Shown: positions 53,005 to 62,685 of the stretch, in pieces
Numbering within the stretch: the stretch's first letter is position 1
How the letters are laid out: each line of letters opens with the position of its first letter
Assembly (NCBI RefSeq): GCF_014217335.1
Contig: NZ_CP060092.1
Span: 141,501 to 205,500, forward strand
Reading direction: 5' to 3'
Length of the DNA: 64,000 bases
Source: Teredinibacter purpureus
GTDB taxonomy: Bacteria > Pseudomonadota > Gammaproteobacteria > Pseudomonadales > Cellvibrionaceae
The notes under the pieces: model-generated
Databases searched by the model: none
What the model saw: only the letters and a program-made list of their open reading frames with translations
What the model was told of the DNA's origin: nothing
Program-made: the position numbers and the translations under genes

Positions 53005-54942
53005 CTAGACGGCTGTCACTCGAACCGGTAATTCAATTAACGTTTGCTTGCCGTTGGGAACACTAACCGCATCGATAGCAGTAAGTGTTGCTGCAGCCAT
53101 AAGCGTAAAGGTAATATCACCGGCGATACCGCCTAACGGCGCTAATGCTTCAATCGGAAATGTCACAAGCGCATCGTTACCGGTAACATTTTGATTATTC
53201 ATTTGTACGCTTCCACCGGGCAGCCAATCATTCGGATCAACCTCATCGGGCAGACTAACAGGCCATTCAAGGTGGTACTCTAAGTCGAAACGATGTGTTT
53301 CTATTCCACTACTGCTATTCACCAATGTGAAAGCCACCTCGAACGTACTAAATTCCACATCGGCTCGCGTGAGAACAAGCGTGTCGCCCTGCAGTTCTAC
53401 ACCTCCGCTATAGAACAAAAAGTTTTCTGTGGGAGGCTGACCACCAATGGTAAATCGTTGCGCAGGTTGTGCCGACTGTATGCTGGCACGCCTACGTGAA
53501 CGCGCGACTATATTAATGTCCGAAAAATCACCGGCTGTAAGTGCATCGTTAGGGTCGACCGTAAGCGTAACCTGCGCACTTTCGCCCGGTAATAAATTCA
53601 ACTGCGTGGCACTCAACGAAATATTCCAGCGGCTATCACTGGATATTGGCGCTATATCAAATAGCTCGGGGGCATCGGCGGGAATTAATAAATTGCTCGT
53701 AACCGTATAGCCTATTTGAAACTCGTCTGTCGACACGTCGGTTGCTATGTTCACCGTCGCCAACATAACGCTAACGCTACCTTGCGGTAGGTCTCCGGTG
53801 GTCAAACCTAAAAATTCAATTAATTCTTCCTGTGCTATAACGGCCGACAACACATCGTTTAAATCGATAGCCGGTTGAATACCCGAAATACCGCCACCGT
53901 TACCGTTTAGATAAACCGCGTAGGTAGTGACCACACTCATCTCAGACGGAACACCTGTGCCGAAGGTTGTAATAACGTCGAGCAGTGCGTGCTGCGCATC
54001 CACTAATTTTTGTAGTACCGTTAACGCATCTTGATTATCAAAATTACGCGTATCGCTATTCACTTCGGCGGCCGTGGTTAAATAATAAATTTCGTTGGCA
54101 ACATTCTGATACGACAACCACGATTCAGTACCACCCAAAACAATTGGAAAAAGTTCGTTTTGCTGCCAATATTGTAGGGCTTTTCGGAGGTCTTTTAGCA
54201 TTTGCGAAAATCGCTCTGCCGATAAACTCTCGTCGCCTCGTCGGGCGTATAGGGGCGCTTTTACACTGTCCGATAAGGTAAGGCCGAGGCGGCGTAAATC
54301 CTCAATCATTGAATGTTCAATGCGGGGATTACTACTACGGTGTAAACGTGCCAGAGGATAATATTTGTGGCCCGTCTCGGCCACGCTAAGCGTATCAAAT
54401 TGGCTAACGCTTTCTGCAACGCGCACAGTCCAACGGCGTTCTTGCCGAGAGGTTGTTTCTAATCCAATGTGTTGATTAACGAGTCGTTCGTCATTATTAA
54501 GGCTGCCAGAAGCTGACACTTCTTGTTCGAAGACATCTAAATAAACGATATCAAAACGGTTGACGGGCGGCGTCACTAAATCACTTTCTTCACCACTCAA
54601 ACGCGGCAAGTCGCGGTATAAGATAACGCCAGGATTTATCACCTGCCACCCATCCACCACGAGCATACCGGGTTGTATAGAAAAATTATTGTCGTCTTCT
54701 ATAGGCTCTATTGCGAAGCCCGCCCCCATACCTGGAACACCGTTGCCAATAATGTCGCGTAACAGTAATTCAACTTCATAACGACGAATATCGTCAGCGT
54801 CGTTCCAGTCGGCATCTAACAGCGGCACGCCTTGTTGAAGACGAACGCCGGTGTAGTGTCGCGGCTGCAGCACGGTTTCACCGCGTAAATATTCATACAG
54901 AACGTTCGTAAGTTGAAACGTATCTCGTGAAAAGTCACCCAT
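53005..54942 (-). CDS. DUF6519-like eCIS/tail-associated protein
   Basis: The 645-aa protein opens with GDFSRDTFQLTNVLYEYLRG, then HYTGVRLQQGVPLLDADWND, the DUF6519 pattern (D-F-S-R-D-T-F ... Y-x-G-V-x-x-Q-Q-G-x-x-x-L-D-A-D-W-N). IQPGMLVVDGWQVINPG and FDIVYLDVFEQEVSA follow, like phage neck or tail-fibre attachment proteins. The C-terminal third has Ig-like beta repeats (LLPGESAQVTLTVDPNDALT; VEFSTFEVAFTLVNSSSG). AAGGACA site before the ATG. It most likely sits at the baseplate or carries fibres; no activity is evident. Confidence 0.8.
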   Translation of the reverse strand: MGDFSRDTFQLTNVLYEYLRGETVLQPRHYTGVRLQQGVPLLDADWNDADDIRRYEVELLLRDIIGNGVPGMGAGFAIEPIEDDNNFSIQPGMLVVDGWQVINPGVILYRDLPRLSGEESDLVTPPVNRFDIVYLDVFEQEVSASGSLNNDERLVNQHIGLETTSRQERRWTVRVAESVSQFDTLSVAETGHKYYPLARLHRSSNPRIEHSMIEDLRRLGLTLSDSVKAPLYARRGDESLSAERFSQMLKDLRKALQYWQQNELFPIVLGGTESWLSYQNVANEIYYLTTAAEVNSDTRNFDNQDALTVLQKLVDAQHALLDVITTFGTGVPSEMSVVTTYAVYLNGNGGGISGIQPAIDLNDVLSAVIAQEELIEFLGLTTGDLPQGSVSVMLATVNIATDVSTDEFQIGYTVTSNLLIPADAPELFDIAPISSDSRWNISLSATQLNLLPGESAQVTLTVDPNDALTAGDFSDINIVARSRRRASIQSAQPAQRFTIGGQPPTENFLFYSGGVELQGDTLVLTRADVEFSTFEVAFTLVNSSSGIETHRFDLEYHLEWPVSLPDEVDPNDWLPGGSVQMNNQNVTGNDALVTFPIEALAPLGGIAGDITFTLMAAATLTAIDAVSVPNGKQTLIELPVRVTAV

Positions 54943-55011
54943 GATTAGTGTCCTTGCCTTGCCGTGCTGCGGAAAATAAGTTTAAACCAACGTTGAAAAA
55001 ATGAATGTCCA

Positions 55012-55524
55012 TCAAAACACCAATCGTATTTTTCGGATAAGAGTGTCGCCAACCGATAAGCTCATTACTGGGTGCCGAACGTAGTCAATCATGTAATCTT
55101 CGCCGTCAAACTGACCAAATAACGCGAACTCTCTTAATGGATAACGCTCACTACCACTAATGGAAAGCGTGTCTGAATCTAGCGTTACTGCCACTTGAAT
55201 GCGGTGCGTGGGCGTTGTTGTTTCGTTGCCTACAGCATCTAGAAATTGCAGATTGAGCGCCGACCCGCTAATAATTGTTGGCGTGGTATCGGTAAGCATT
55301 GTGGTGGCCGCAACGGGAGCTGGCGGTGGGTTGTTATCCCAATGGCTCTCACCCCGCCCTAATCGTAACTGTTGAATACCGGTAGAGGTGCCGCCCAACA
55401 TAAACCCTGCAATTAACTCTCGACATTGGTCCACGACAATATTCGATCGCCAACCAAACTCGTGTAGTTTTCCGTCGCGCTTGCGCACTTGATCCCAGTA
55501 TTTTCCATCGGGCGATAATTGCAT
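55012..55524 (-). CDS. eCIS small fibre-like protein (170 aa)
   Basis: MQLSPDGKYWDQVRKRDGKL, VVDQCRELIAGFMLGG, QQLRLGRGESHWDNNPPPAP, LSISGSERYPLREFALFGQF and DYMIDYVRHPVMSLSVGDTL describe a beta-rich protein similar in layout to the 206-aa protein at 49505, in particular the REf(A/G)LFG/REcGIYS turn near the end. Resembles small phage tail-fibre or collar-type proteins. GAGGATG ribosome-binding site. It lies 25 bases downstream of the tail-protein-I-like gene. Function is inferred from position. Confidence 0.7.
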   Translation of the reverse strand: MQLSPDGKYWDQVRKRDGKLHEFGWRSNIVVDQCRELIAGFMLGGTSTGIQQLRLGRGESHWDNNPPPAPVAATTMLTDTTPTIISGSALNLQFLDAVGNETTTPTHRIQVAVTLDSDTLSISGSERYPLREFALFGQFDGEDYMIDYVRHPVMSLSVGDTLIRKIRLVF

Positions 55525-55549
55525 TTAATGCATCCTCTTTAACATGGCA

Positions 55550-57997
55550 CTAGCTCTCATCAATAACATCCTCTAAACCACTGTTTAGTACCGATCCAAA
55601 ATAGTCACCTTCGGGCAATACGGATTCACTCTCGTTTGTAACCCACTCGTCCGAAAAACTGCTCGTAATATAATGGCCATTGTCAGTTGCGGGCTGGCTA
55701 TAGTGGTAAACCACATCCGTTTCCATGTGTTGCGACGGAATAAATACAACACGGTCCGTGACCGGCATAAATTCTCGTACAACCGATCTAAGCCGTTCGA
55801 TTTCATGTTTTACTTCATCGGTATCTAACGTGTGTGTTGCTAGAAATTCGCCCACCGTGTCACGTGCAATACGGTTGCGGTCACCACGAACGCCATTCGT
55901 GCCGGTATCGTAGGTGTATCGCTGTGGGTCTTCGAATGTATTGTGTAATGCAAGACATTGGTGATGGCGGCTGTCGACAATTGTGGAGCCCGCATAGCGT
56001 TCGTCATGGGTTTCGCTCGCACGATAAACATCGCTGTTATACACCCTTTTCCGATTGCTTCGGTACACTAATTGAATCGCTTCTCCATCATCCTCGTAAG
56101 GCAATACACAGGGTGATCGTTGCTGATAGACACCATCAGTAAGGCGTTCTTGTGGGCTCCAGCTATCACTGGCTAAATCTATTAAGGTGGTTTGCCAAAT
56201 GGACCAACCGCTATCGCCCCTATTAGACGAATAAAAAATCTCCAGCGTATTAAGATTATTCAGTAATATCGCAGGTTCCCTATCATGATAATCACCGTTT
56301 CCCACTTTCGGTAACGCATGGCTATTGGACCAATTATTAGCATCCAGCAGTTGATCCGATTTCTCACGCACAATAACCTGCCATCGCTCTGCTTCCGCCA
56401 AAGCCGATAACGTTTGCTGCGCCCAACACACGATAATGCGCGGGGTAGGCAATGACGGTGTCACAAGCACCGTCATATCATCTTGTACGCGCGGTTCGGC
56501 ACCTCCCGATAACGGAAACCTTATCGCTTCGCCCCAGTTGTTACCGTTATGCCGGTTATAGTGTAACTGCCATTCCATGCCGTCGAACTCTTGCCAAAAA
56601 AGCCAGAGGCCATCGGTATCGTCTGCGGTTAGGGTGGCTTTTCGGCGCGGCCGTGTTGCATCGAAAATACCAGCGATCATGAATGGGTTAACGTCGCTAC
56701 CATCGGTAGACGCTGGCCCAGGCTCGGTCCATAACGTGTTATTTCGCTGTTGGTAACCTATCGACCAATGAGCCTTGCCATCGGTCACAGAGCAACGTGT
56801 CCACACTAACCAAAGGCTCTCACCCTGTTGCGCAACGCTAGGCCATTTATTGATATTGGTAGTGGAGATTAATGGCTCACTCGGGCCATATTCGGTTAAC
56901 GTTGCGGTGCAGTTGTACAGGAATAGGCCGTGGATCGTTTGTTCGATTACACTCTTATGAGCACCGTCGAGTATTTCCCATGTATGAGTGGAAAGCGGTG
57001 TAAGTATTGCGTTTTGCGTTATCGATAAACCAAGACGCTGTAGTGAGCCCCACAACGCAATTGCGATCACGCCACCTAAAAAATACCGCTGTAAACCGTT
57101 GTTCAGTGCAACGCCGGGCGTTTTCTTTACCCATATTTCCCAACGATTTTGCCGAAGAGTGTGATAGAACAGCCACCGTATACCGTTGTGATCCGTATGC
57201 CCACAGGCTCGCCCTTCGTAACAAAAATCAATTGATTCGAGCGTTTCTTGTTCACGCCATATACCACTGCTCGTTCGTGTTATCGACCATAAATTTAAAC
57301 GCGGCGGCTGGTTGCTGGTAAAAATATTATGAACATATTCTTTACTACGACTTTCCCAATGGCTAATGCGTTTAATTGTGGCTTCCAGCGTGGGCACAAT
57401 ACCCACCCGGCGATACAACGCAGGCGCATTGATTATTTCGTTTCGCTGGCTATTTAAATCGCGCTTGTTATCACTCTTCCAGCCAATCCATTGTGCGAGT
57501 AGGGGCAACAAGGCTTCAGGCGATTGGCTGATATTGCGACATTGCTCCGTGGCGTTCGCTAAACTATGAAACTGATCGATCTGGCCACCAACAATCGACA
57601 GAAAGCGTTGTAAAAAATACGTGGATTTATCGTAGCGATGGTAAATTGACGGCAGTAATTCCATCATATGAGCGCCGTAACCGTGGGGGCTTGTAGCCAA
57701 AGCACTCACACGGTTACGGGGTTCAAAATGGAAACTCGCAGGGTTGCCACTGTAGGGAAATAGCGTGTAATAATAATACGTCTCCCCTTGCATAGCCTTG
57801 TCTGTTTGGCTGTAAGTTAAGGCGGCATTCCGCTCAACATCGGCTACCCATTCACCGTCTTCACTGTGTTCTGGGTAACGCCCAACCAAACGCACAATAC
57901 GAACACCGTCTAAGGTATTGTCAGCCATTATCTCCCACGACACATCAATACGATTGCCGTCAGGATGCGCGTTTGCGTGAACGTTACGCAGCTTCAT
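55550..57997 (-). CDS. Tail-protein-I-like baseplate protein fused to propeller-like repeats
   Basis: The 815-aa protein has an N-terminal fibronectin-like domain (IDVSWEIMADNTLDGVRIVR), then at about 108-230 a phage tail protein I core: MMELLPSIYHRYDKSTYFLQ, QIDQFHSLANATEQCRNISQ, SPEALLPLLAQWIGWK and APALYRRVGIVPTLEATIKR. Residues about 240-680 hold repeated W-rich blades (HWSIGYQQRN, LWLFWQEFDGMEWQLHYNRH, LEIFYSSNRGDSGWSIWQTT, IQLVYRSNR), like a sialidase-type beta-propeller. Phage gpI links baseplate to fibre; the added propeller could bind glycans. GGAGG ribosome-binding site, four bases after the baseplate J stop. Confidence 0.85.
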   Translation of the reverse strand: MKLRNVHANAHPDGNRIDVSWEIMADNTLDGVRIVRLVGRYPEHSEDGEWVADVERNAALTYSQTDKAMQGETYYYYTLFPYSGNPASFHFEPRNRVSALATSPHGYGAHMMELLPSIYHRYDKSTYFLQRFLSIVGGQIDQFHSLANATEQCRNISQSPEALLPLLAQWIGWKSDNKRDLNSQRNEIINAPALYRRVGIVPTLEATIKRISHWESRSKEYVHNIFTSNQPPRLNLWSITRTSSGIWREQETLESIDFCYEGRACGHTDHNGIRWLFYHTLRQNRWEIWVKKTPGVALNNGLQRYFLGGVIAIALWGSLQRLGLSITQNAILTPLSTHTWEILDGAHKSVIEQTIHGLFLYNCTATLTEYGPSEPLISTTNINKWPSVAQQGESLWLVWTRCSVTDGKAHWSIGYQQRNNTLWTEPGPASTDGSDVNPFMIAGIFDATRPRRKATLTADDTDGLWLFWQEFDGMEWQLHYNRHNGNNWGEAIRFPLSGGAEPRVQDDMTVLVTPSLPTPRIIVCWAQQTLSALAEAERWQVIVREKSDQLLDANNWSNSHALPKVGNGDYHDREPAILLNNLNTLEIFYSSNRGDSGWSIWQTTLIDLASDSWSPQERLTDGVYQQRSPCVLPYEDDGEAIQLVYRSNRKRVYNSDVYRASETHDERYAGSTIVDSRHHQCLALHNTFEDPQRYTYDTGTNGVRGDRNRIARDTVGEFLATHTLDTDEVKHEIERLRSVVREFMPVTDRVVFIPSQHMETDVVYHYSQPATDNGHYITSSFSDEWVTNESESVLPEGDYFGSVLNSGLEDVIDES

Positions 57998-58001
57998 TTT
58001 G

Positions 58002-59576
58002 TTAGAAGCCTCCCTCTAACGCGGTTAGTTTCACGCCATTGCGATAGTGCGCATCGTGTTCTGTATCCTCGACTGAAGAGCCCGGTATTCGCGGCACCTC
58101 GCTCGCCAACAATTGGAGCCGGCCAGCGCTGTCATCTGTGCCAGCGTGCCCTTCTCTCGAGAATTCATCGATGGTGACGTAGGCAACGCCATCTATTTTT
58201 TCAATTGCCTCATAAAATTTACTTAAAAATAAGACTTGCCCGAAATCAACGTTATGAAATGCTAGCAGGCTTGTAATGGCCTCCTCTACTTTTAACCGTA
58301 TTTCCGCGCGCGCGTAATAACTTTCCACGCCAATGCGTGCTGAAATATAAATCTTCACATAATCAACATCGGCCACTTCAATTAACGTTGAAACGGGGCG
58401 CAAGCTATCAAAATACGATAATAAGTTTGCACTAAGAATATCACTTACACGGCCACCGCCCTCGGGCGCCACGTACAAGGTGACTCTATTCCAATGTGTC
58501 GCTTCTGCGCGCACTTTTCCTACACCATTATAATTTTCGGCCAGCTGTTTATAATCATCGGCCGTAACAGCACGGCGAAAAGAACGGTACATACCCGGCG
58601 CATGCTCAATAGCGTGTTCAATGGTCTCCCTATCGGCACCGCCTGTAGCGGCGGTTTTATTCGTCACCTTGGCTGCTACCAGCGATAAACCCGGTGCATC
58701 GGACAAGGTCGTAATTTGATGAGCGGCAACATTACCCAGTGCGCCCCCACCAACACGATAACGTGCACGTATGGTAGAGCCGCTCGTGGGTACTGCGCCA
58801 AATCCATTACCACCGAAAATAAGAAACGCCTGTTCATTTTCGTCTATCTCTATGACGTAATCTTGTGCATCTTCGCGGCTGAACGCGAGCGATTCCTGTA
58901 AGCGCCAGCTATTATCCATAACACCGCCCAGCTCAGTCCAAACAGTGATATCGGCTATGCGATTATTGTTACCGCTGTTATCACGTAAAATAAGATCAGT
59001 AAAATTTAGCGCAAAACGCTGGCCCGAAAGCCCATTTGAGTTGCCTACTACATCGGTTTTAATTAATTGCCCCTGCTCTACAGGAATGCGTACGGTTTTT
59101 TTATTACTAATAGGGTCGACAGCCAGCAAAGCACAATCAATATCGTCATTCTCGCCACTATATTCGAACCGTACACTCGGGTTGCCCTTGCTACTTTTTG
59201 TGGCGAAAGCGTCACCCGATGACAACCGAACCCGCGCCGTGGTGTCTGCCGAAAACTCAACGGTTAACTCAGTAGACGAAGGTGCCGCTGTTGAGAGGCG
59301 ATAGCCCACTAATTTTAAGTGATCGATAATGCTCGCCCGCTCACGCGCCGTACTTAAAAATGATTCGTTAACCAGGCGATCTTGATGGTAAGCCACTATG
59401 TCGCCCATGTGAGCGAATAGCTGCAATAGCACATGTCCAAAATCTGTTTCTTGGCTATAGTCCGTCCATTCAGGTAATTTTTCGGGTGCCATTTTTTGCA
59501 TTGCGAGCAACAGGCTCTCGTAATCTCTCGCGGTATAATCTATTTTACGGCCGTCGTCTGAATGTTCTATTTTCAT
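58002..59576 (-). CDS. Baseplate J / gp47 family protein
   Basis: The 524-aa protein corresponds to the baseplate wedge protein of contractile tails (Afp11-like in antifeeding prophage terms). It starts KIEHSDDGRKIDYTARDYES, continues with DIVAYHQDRLVNESFLSTAR and ERASIIDHLKLVGYRL, the usual beginning for this family, and contains IYISARIGVESYYARAEIRL and LFLSKFYEAIEKIDGVAYVT in the C-terminal barrel. It is expected to form the outer ring of the baseplate that triggers contraction. Spacing of 10 bases from the gp25 gene indicates a shared operon. Confidence 0.93.
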   Translation of the reverse strand: MKIEHSDDGRKIDYTARDYESLLLAMQKMAPEKLPEWTDYSQETDFGHVLLQLFAHMGDIVAYHQDRLVNESFLSTARERASIIDHLKLVGYRLSTAAPSSTELTVEFSADTTARVRLSSGDAFATKSSKGNPSVRFEYSGENDDIDCALLAVDPISNKKTVRIPVEQGQLIKTDVVGNSNGLSGQRFALNFTDLILRDNSGNNNRIADITVWTELGGVMDNSWRLQESLAFSREDAQDYVIEIDENEQAFLIFGGNGFGAVPTSGSTIRARYRVGGGALGNVAAHQITTLSDAPGLSLVAAKVTNKTAATGGADRETIEHAIEHAPGMYRSFRRAVTADDYKQLAENYNGVGKVRAEATHWNRVTLYVAPEGGGRVSDILSANLLSYFDSLRPVSTLIEVADVDYVKIYISARIGVESYYARAEIRLKVEEAITSLLAFHNVDFGQVLFLSKFYEAIEKIDGVAYVTIDEFSREGHAGTDDSAGRLQLLASEVPRIPGSSVEDTEHDAHYRNGVKLTALEGGF

Positions 59577-59586
59577 GGTGGTTCTC

Positions 59587-59952
59587 TTATTTAAATTGAA
59601 TTCGAACGGCGTGCTGTTTTAAATCTTGTTTTTTGGTATAGACAATTTCTACGACCACAGACTCACCTTCAGAGGTTACCTGTACAGCATCGGTTATCAT
59701 TTCATTGGATAGCCAACGGGCAAGTGCTTGCCCAATCGTGAATTGCATGGCCGGCGCTAAAATAGAATGGTTAGGCTCAAATACCAAATTTAATAATCCG
59801 CAACCAAATTCTGGCTGATGAATGCGTTCACCTGGCGAGGTAAATAGTAGCTGTGTTATTTTTGCTCGAATACGCTCATCGCCACCCGTTGCGTGAATAG
59901 CTCCCACCTCGTTGACTCCCAAGGGGAAACGGAATCCTTTTTTTTCGGCCAT
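59587..59952 (-). CDS. GPW/gp25 family baseplate protein
   Basis: From the ATG at 59952 the protein is 121 aa: AEKKGFRFPLGVNEVGAIHA, RIRAKITQLLFTSPGERIHQ, PEFGCGLLNLVFEPN. The L-F-T-x-P-G-E-R-x-x-x-P-x-F-G-C-G-L motif is diagnostic of gp25, which with baseplate J forms the wedge and starts sheath assembly. Length is typical for the family. Located between the spike (gpV-like) and baseplate J genes. Confidence 0.95.
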   Translation of the reverse strand: MAEKKGFRFPLGVNEVGAIHATGGDERIRAKITQLLFTSPGERIHQPEFGCGLLNLVFEPNHSILAPAMQFTIGQALARWLSNEMITDAVQVTSEGESVVVEIVYTKKQDLKQHAVRIQFK

Positions 59953-59987
59953 GTCGTACACAGCATTTACTCCATTTTTTAACGCGG

Positions 59988-60698
59988 CTATGAATCGGTT
60001 ATATCTACCGCAGCCGCTTTAATAACAACATTCTGGCCACTGGCGTCCAATGTAAACGCAACTTTTGACATAATATTAAAGGCGCTGTCAGTCATTTGTA
60101 TTGAATTTTCGGTTACATCCGTCATCGTTATTCCACTATCGGTTAACGTTATTTGATTTATTTTTCCGTCTTCAATCTGCTGACGAATAACAACGCCATC
60201 GGCCGTCATAGTAATGAGGTTGCGTTTGTCATCACCGTTACGTTGTAAAATGAGTAACAGCTCTTCATCGTCTTTATCTTCAAACTGTATGGAATGCCCC
60301 TTTCGCGTTCTTATTATTTTCCGCGTTGGCGGGTTCTGCACCTCGTCGCTGTCTTCGCCGTCAATGTCGTACACTAAAGGCAGTTCGTTTTCGTCATCCG
60401 GTGCAGACCAAAAAGTACCAACCCAAACAGGGAAATCGATATCGCCACCTTCATACTCTACCCATACACCACTCTCTTTTTCGGGCATAAATAACAGGCC
60501 CTGATTGGCGCTACCACCGTACGGAAAACAAGGTGCCGCCCAGCCGCTCACAATAGTGCCCGTTACACTTGGTACGGTCACCGTAATGCGGCCCAGGCAC
60601 TCTGGGTCCTCGTTATCGACAACAAAACCACGGTATTTTCCATGATGATGCCGTTCAATTTTTTGCATTAAATGCGCAACCGTTCGCTCTAAATCCAT
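59988..60698 (-). CDS. Phage baseplate assembly protein V-like spike
   Basis: From the ATG at 60698 (TAGGAA site) the protein is 236 aa. It begins DLERTVAHLMQKIERHHHGK and contains the OB-fold YRGFVVDNEDPECLGRITVT, GWAAPCFPYGGSANQG, ESGVWVEYEGGDIDFPVWVG and then repeated beta stretches (VVIRQQIEDGKINQITLTDS) like the spike needle of gpV/VgrG. In many eCIS the spike is fused to the gpD-like hub; here they are separate genes. It would cap the tube and pierce the target membrane. Confidence 0.92.
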   Translation of the reverse strand: MDLERTVAHLMQKIERHHHGKYRGFVVDNEDPECLGRITVTVPSVTGTIVSGWAAPCFPYGGSANQGLLFMPEKESGVWVEYEGGDIDFPVWVGTFWSAPDDENELPLVYDIDGEDSDEVQNPPTRKIIRTRKGHSIQFEDKDDEELLLILQRNGDDKRNLITMTADGVVIRQQIEDGKINQITLTDSGITMTDVTENSIQMTDSAFNIMSKVAFTLDASGQNVVIKAAAVDITDS

Positions 60699-60752
60699 AT
60701 TCAATTCCTAGCCCTGTACGCACACTCGTCGGCATGCTGAAACTTAACGAGA

Positions 60753-61865
60753 TTAAAGCGCACTGAGTAACCCGCCGCTTTCTCCGAAATCTTCATCACC
60801 GACAAGGTGCAGGCCATTTCTCTTCATTCTTACCTGTTGGCTGTAGCCATCGGAGGTAAACACGTGGGTAACATGATTAACGTAATACATTCCGCTATAA
60901 GTCTCGCCAATACCTTTAACCGTTACCGGTTTGCGCGGCATTAGCACATGGGAATAGTGATTAGCATTCACTTCGCCGGAAGCAAATACAAACCATTCAG
61001 AGCGGTTATATAAACCCTGACAAAGCGATTCCATTTCACTCTGTGCGGCAGCGCCGTTATGCGAAACGTATACTTGAGGCGTATCCATACCTGGCTTTAG
61101 TAGTCCCGCCGCCTCTATTCCACCGAGAGTAGTTTGTGCCGTAGAATCTACGTTTACGTCAATAACGTCTTTTGTTTTACGGTCTACCTGAAACATGCCC
61201 ACGTTAACAGGGGCCATTGCATCCACATCTATGGAGAAGTTATGGATATTCGTTTCCTTGCCAAAATGGACCGCCAATAGTGGTTGCGGTTCGTCCTCTA
61301 TTTTAGGTAAACCGAAAAATCCTTCACTCCCCTTTACGAAACATTCATAGCCATTACGAATGGCTAAGCGCTTTAGAAACTGCATATCGGTTTCGCGTTG
61401 AATAATGGTGCTATTCGCTTCATCATGACTAAACTCGGTGGCTTCCACTTGCGGTGTTAAACCATAATATTTGAAAATTTCAGTGGCTATATCGCTGTCG
61501 GTTTTATTTGGCCAGTCTTTTAGCCATTCAACCCTGTCCATCATTACACTTGCATCCATGCCCCATATTTCTAAATATGCCTGCTCAGTATTATCTTGAA
61601 AGCGCGGTTTAACATGTGTAATAAAGCCGGTTAGAAGCTCTTGCACATCATCTTCGAATCCTGCTGAAATACTAACCGGTGTCCACACTTGAAAATGCTT
61701 TTCGTCAATATGCGTCCAGCCTTCAGCCGTTTGAATTAACAAGATTTTTAAACGAAACATTGCGGCTAAACCGTCATCCAGTTCCACTGCTAGCTGTAAA
61801 AGATCGCTGTATACCGTCTCGATCTCTTCGCCGTCGAAGGCTATAGTTAAATAATCATGCGCCAT
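60753..61865 (-). CDS. Phage late control gpD-like hub protein
   Basis: The 370-aa protein is the hub domain: LTIAFDGEEIETVYSDLLQL, LLTGFITHVKPRFQDNTEQA, YLEIWGMDASVMMDRVEWLK, SDIATEIFKYYGLTPQVEAT and IIQRETDMQFLKRLAIRNGY, which match the gpD/VgrG N-terminal domain at matching order. MYYVNHVTHVFTSDGYSQQV ends the conserved part. It connects tube and spike. Its ATG overlaps the stop codon of the LysM-like gene (TAATG), so the two are co-translated. Confidence 0.93.
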   Translation of the reverse strand: MAHDYLTIAFDGEEIETVYSDLLQLAVELDDGLAAMFRLKILLIQTAEGWTHIDEKHFQVWTPVSISAGFEDDVQELLTGFITHVKPRFQDNTEQAYLEIWGMDASVMMDRVEWLKDWPNKTDSDIATEIFKYYGLTPQVEATEFSHDEANSTIIQRETDMQFLKRLAIRNGYECFVKGSEGFFGLPKIEDEPQPLLAVHFGKETNIHNFSIDVDAMAPVNVGMFQVDRKTKDVIDVNVDSTAQTTLGGIEAAGLLKPGMDTPQVYVSHNGAAAQSEMESLCQGLYNRSEWFVFASGEVNANHYSHVLMPRKPVTVKGIGETYSGMYYVNHVTHVFTSDGYSQQVRMKRNGLHLVGDEDFGESGGLLSAL

Positions 61866-62671
61866 TAAGCGCCCCCAGTATTACGCGGGGGTATCGTGAT
61901 ACTCTGGCCAACGTTCGTTAAAATTGTTTTTTCCGCTATGTTAAACCCAAGCGTTGCTATAGCCTCCATTACCGTTTCTGCCGCTACCGTATGTTCATTA
62001 AAGGTAACGTGTAATCGCACGTGATAGACCCAACGAGCGGTATTGACACTTATCTGTGCTGTTTCTGAACGATACTGACACTGTAAAACGGGTTCGCTCG
62101 TTTCCGAATTAAATTGCCATAGCGCCGGTTCCGGCTTCGTTATTTTGTAATCGCCAATCAAGGTTACGCCTATCAACTGTAACGCGAGCTCGATTGACGC
62201 GGGCACTTGCTGGCTCAATACTGCATCATCTAGATCGAGCAATAGTGTATTGGCAATTAACCCAATAGGCGGCCCAGCGTTAAGCACCGTTTCGGTCAGC
62301 CCGTTTGGCGTTGTTTTTTCAATCGAGGTTACGCCCACAAGCGACGTTAAACGCTGATGGAGTACGGCAAGTGGCGGCGGGCGTTGCTCTGTCGTTAAGT
62401 GAAAGGCAATCTGTTTTAACGCCGTTTGATCGAGTAACGCAAGCGGTGCTTTAAGTTGTGGGTTGGCGTCACATATTCGCCACCAATAGAGAGACTGACG
62501 ATAATATTTATAGGCGAGATGATCTAGCCTGTCGGCGGCGTCAAGCGTATGACTAAATCGCCCTATTAACGGTTTTAACCGTCGCACGGCTTTGCAACGA
62601 CGACGCACCCCTTTCCGATCGGGGAAGGTTGTATCGGCAAGCTTATAATATCGTGATCGTTTCGTTAGCAT
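61865..62671 (-). CDS. LysM-like eCIS baseplate protein
   Basis: The 268-aa protein starts with a basic region and then FSHTLDAADRLDHLAYKYYR, followed by QSLYWWRICDANPQL, the pattern of LysM-like proteins that sit between tube and hub (Afp7/gp53-like). The rest is an alpha/beta domain (LIANTLLLDLDDAVLSQQV, ARWVYHVRLHVTFNEH) without a named match. A position between tube-like and hub genes is the usual one. It precedes the hub gene with a one-base overlap. Confidence 0.8.
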   Translation of the reverse strand: MLTKRSRYYKLADTTFPDRKGVRRRCKAVRRLKPLIGRFSHTLDAADRLDHLAYKYYRQSLYWWRICDANPQLKAPLALLDQTALKQIAFHLTTEQRPPPLAVLHQRLTSLVGVTSIEKTTPNGLTETVLNAGPPIGLIANTLLLDLDDAVLSQQVPASIELALQLIGVTLIGDYKITKPEPALWQFNSETSEPVLQCQYRSETAQISVNTARWVYHVRLHVTFNEHTVAAETVMEAIATLGFNIAEKTILTNVGQSITIPPRNTGGA

Positions 62672-62685
62672 CAGCTTGGTCTCGG

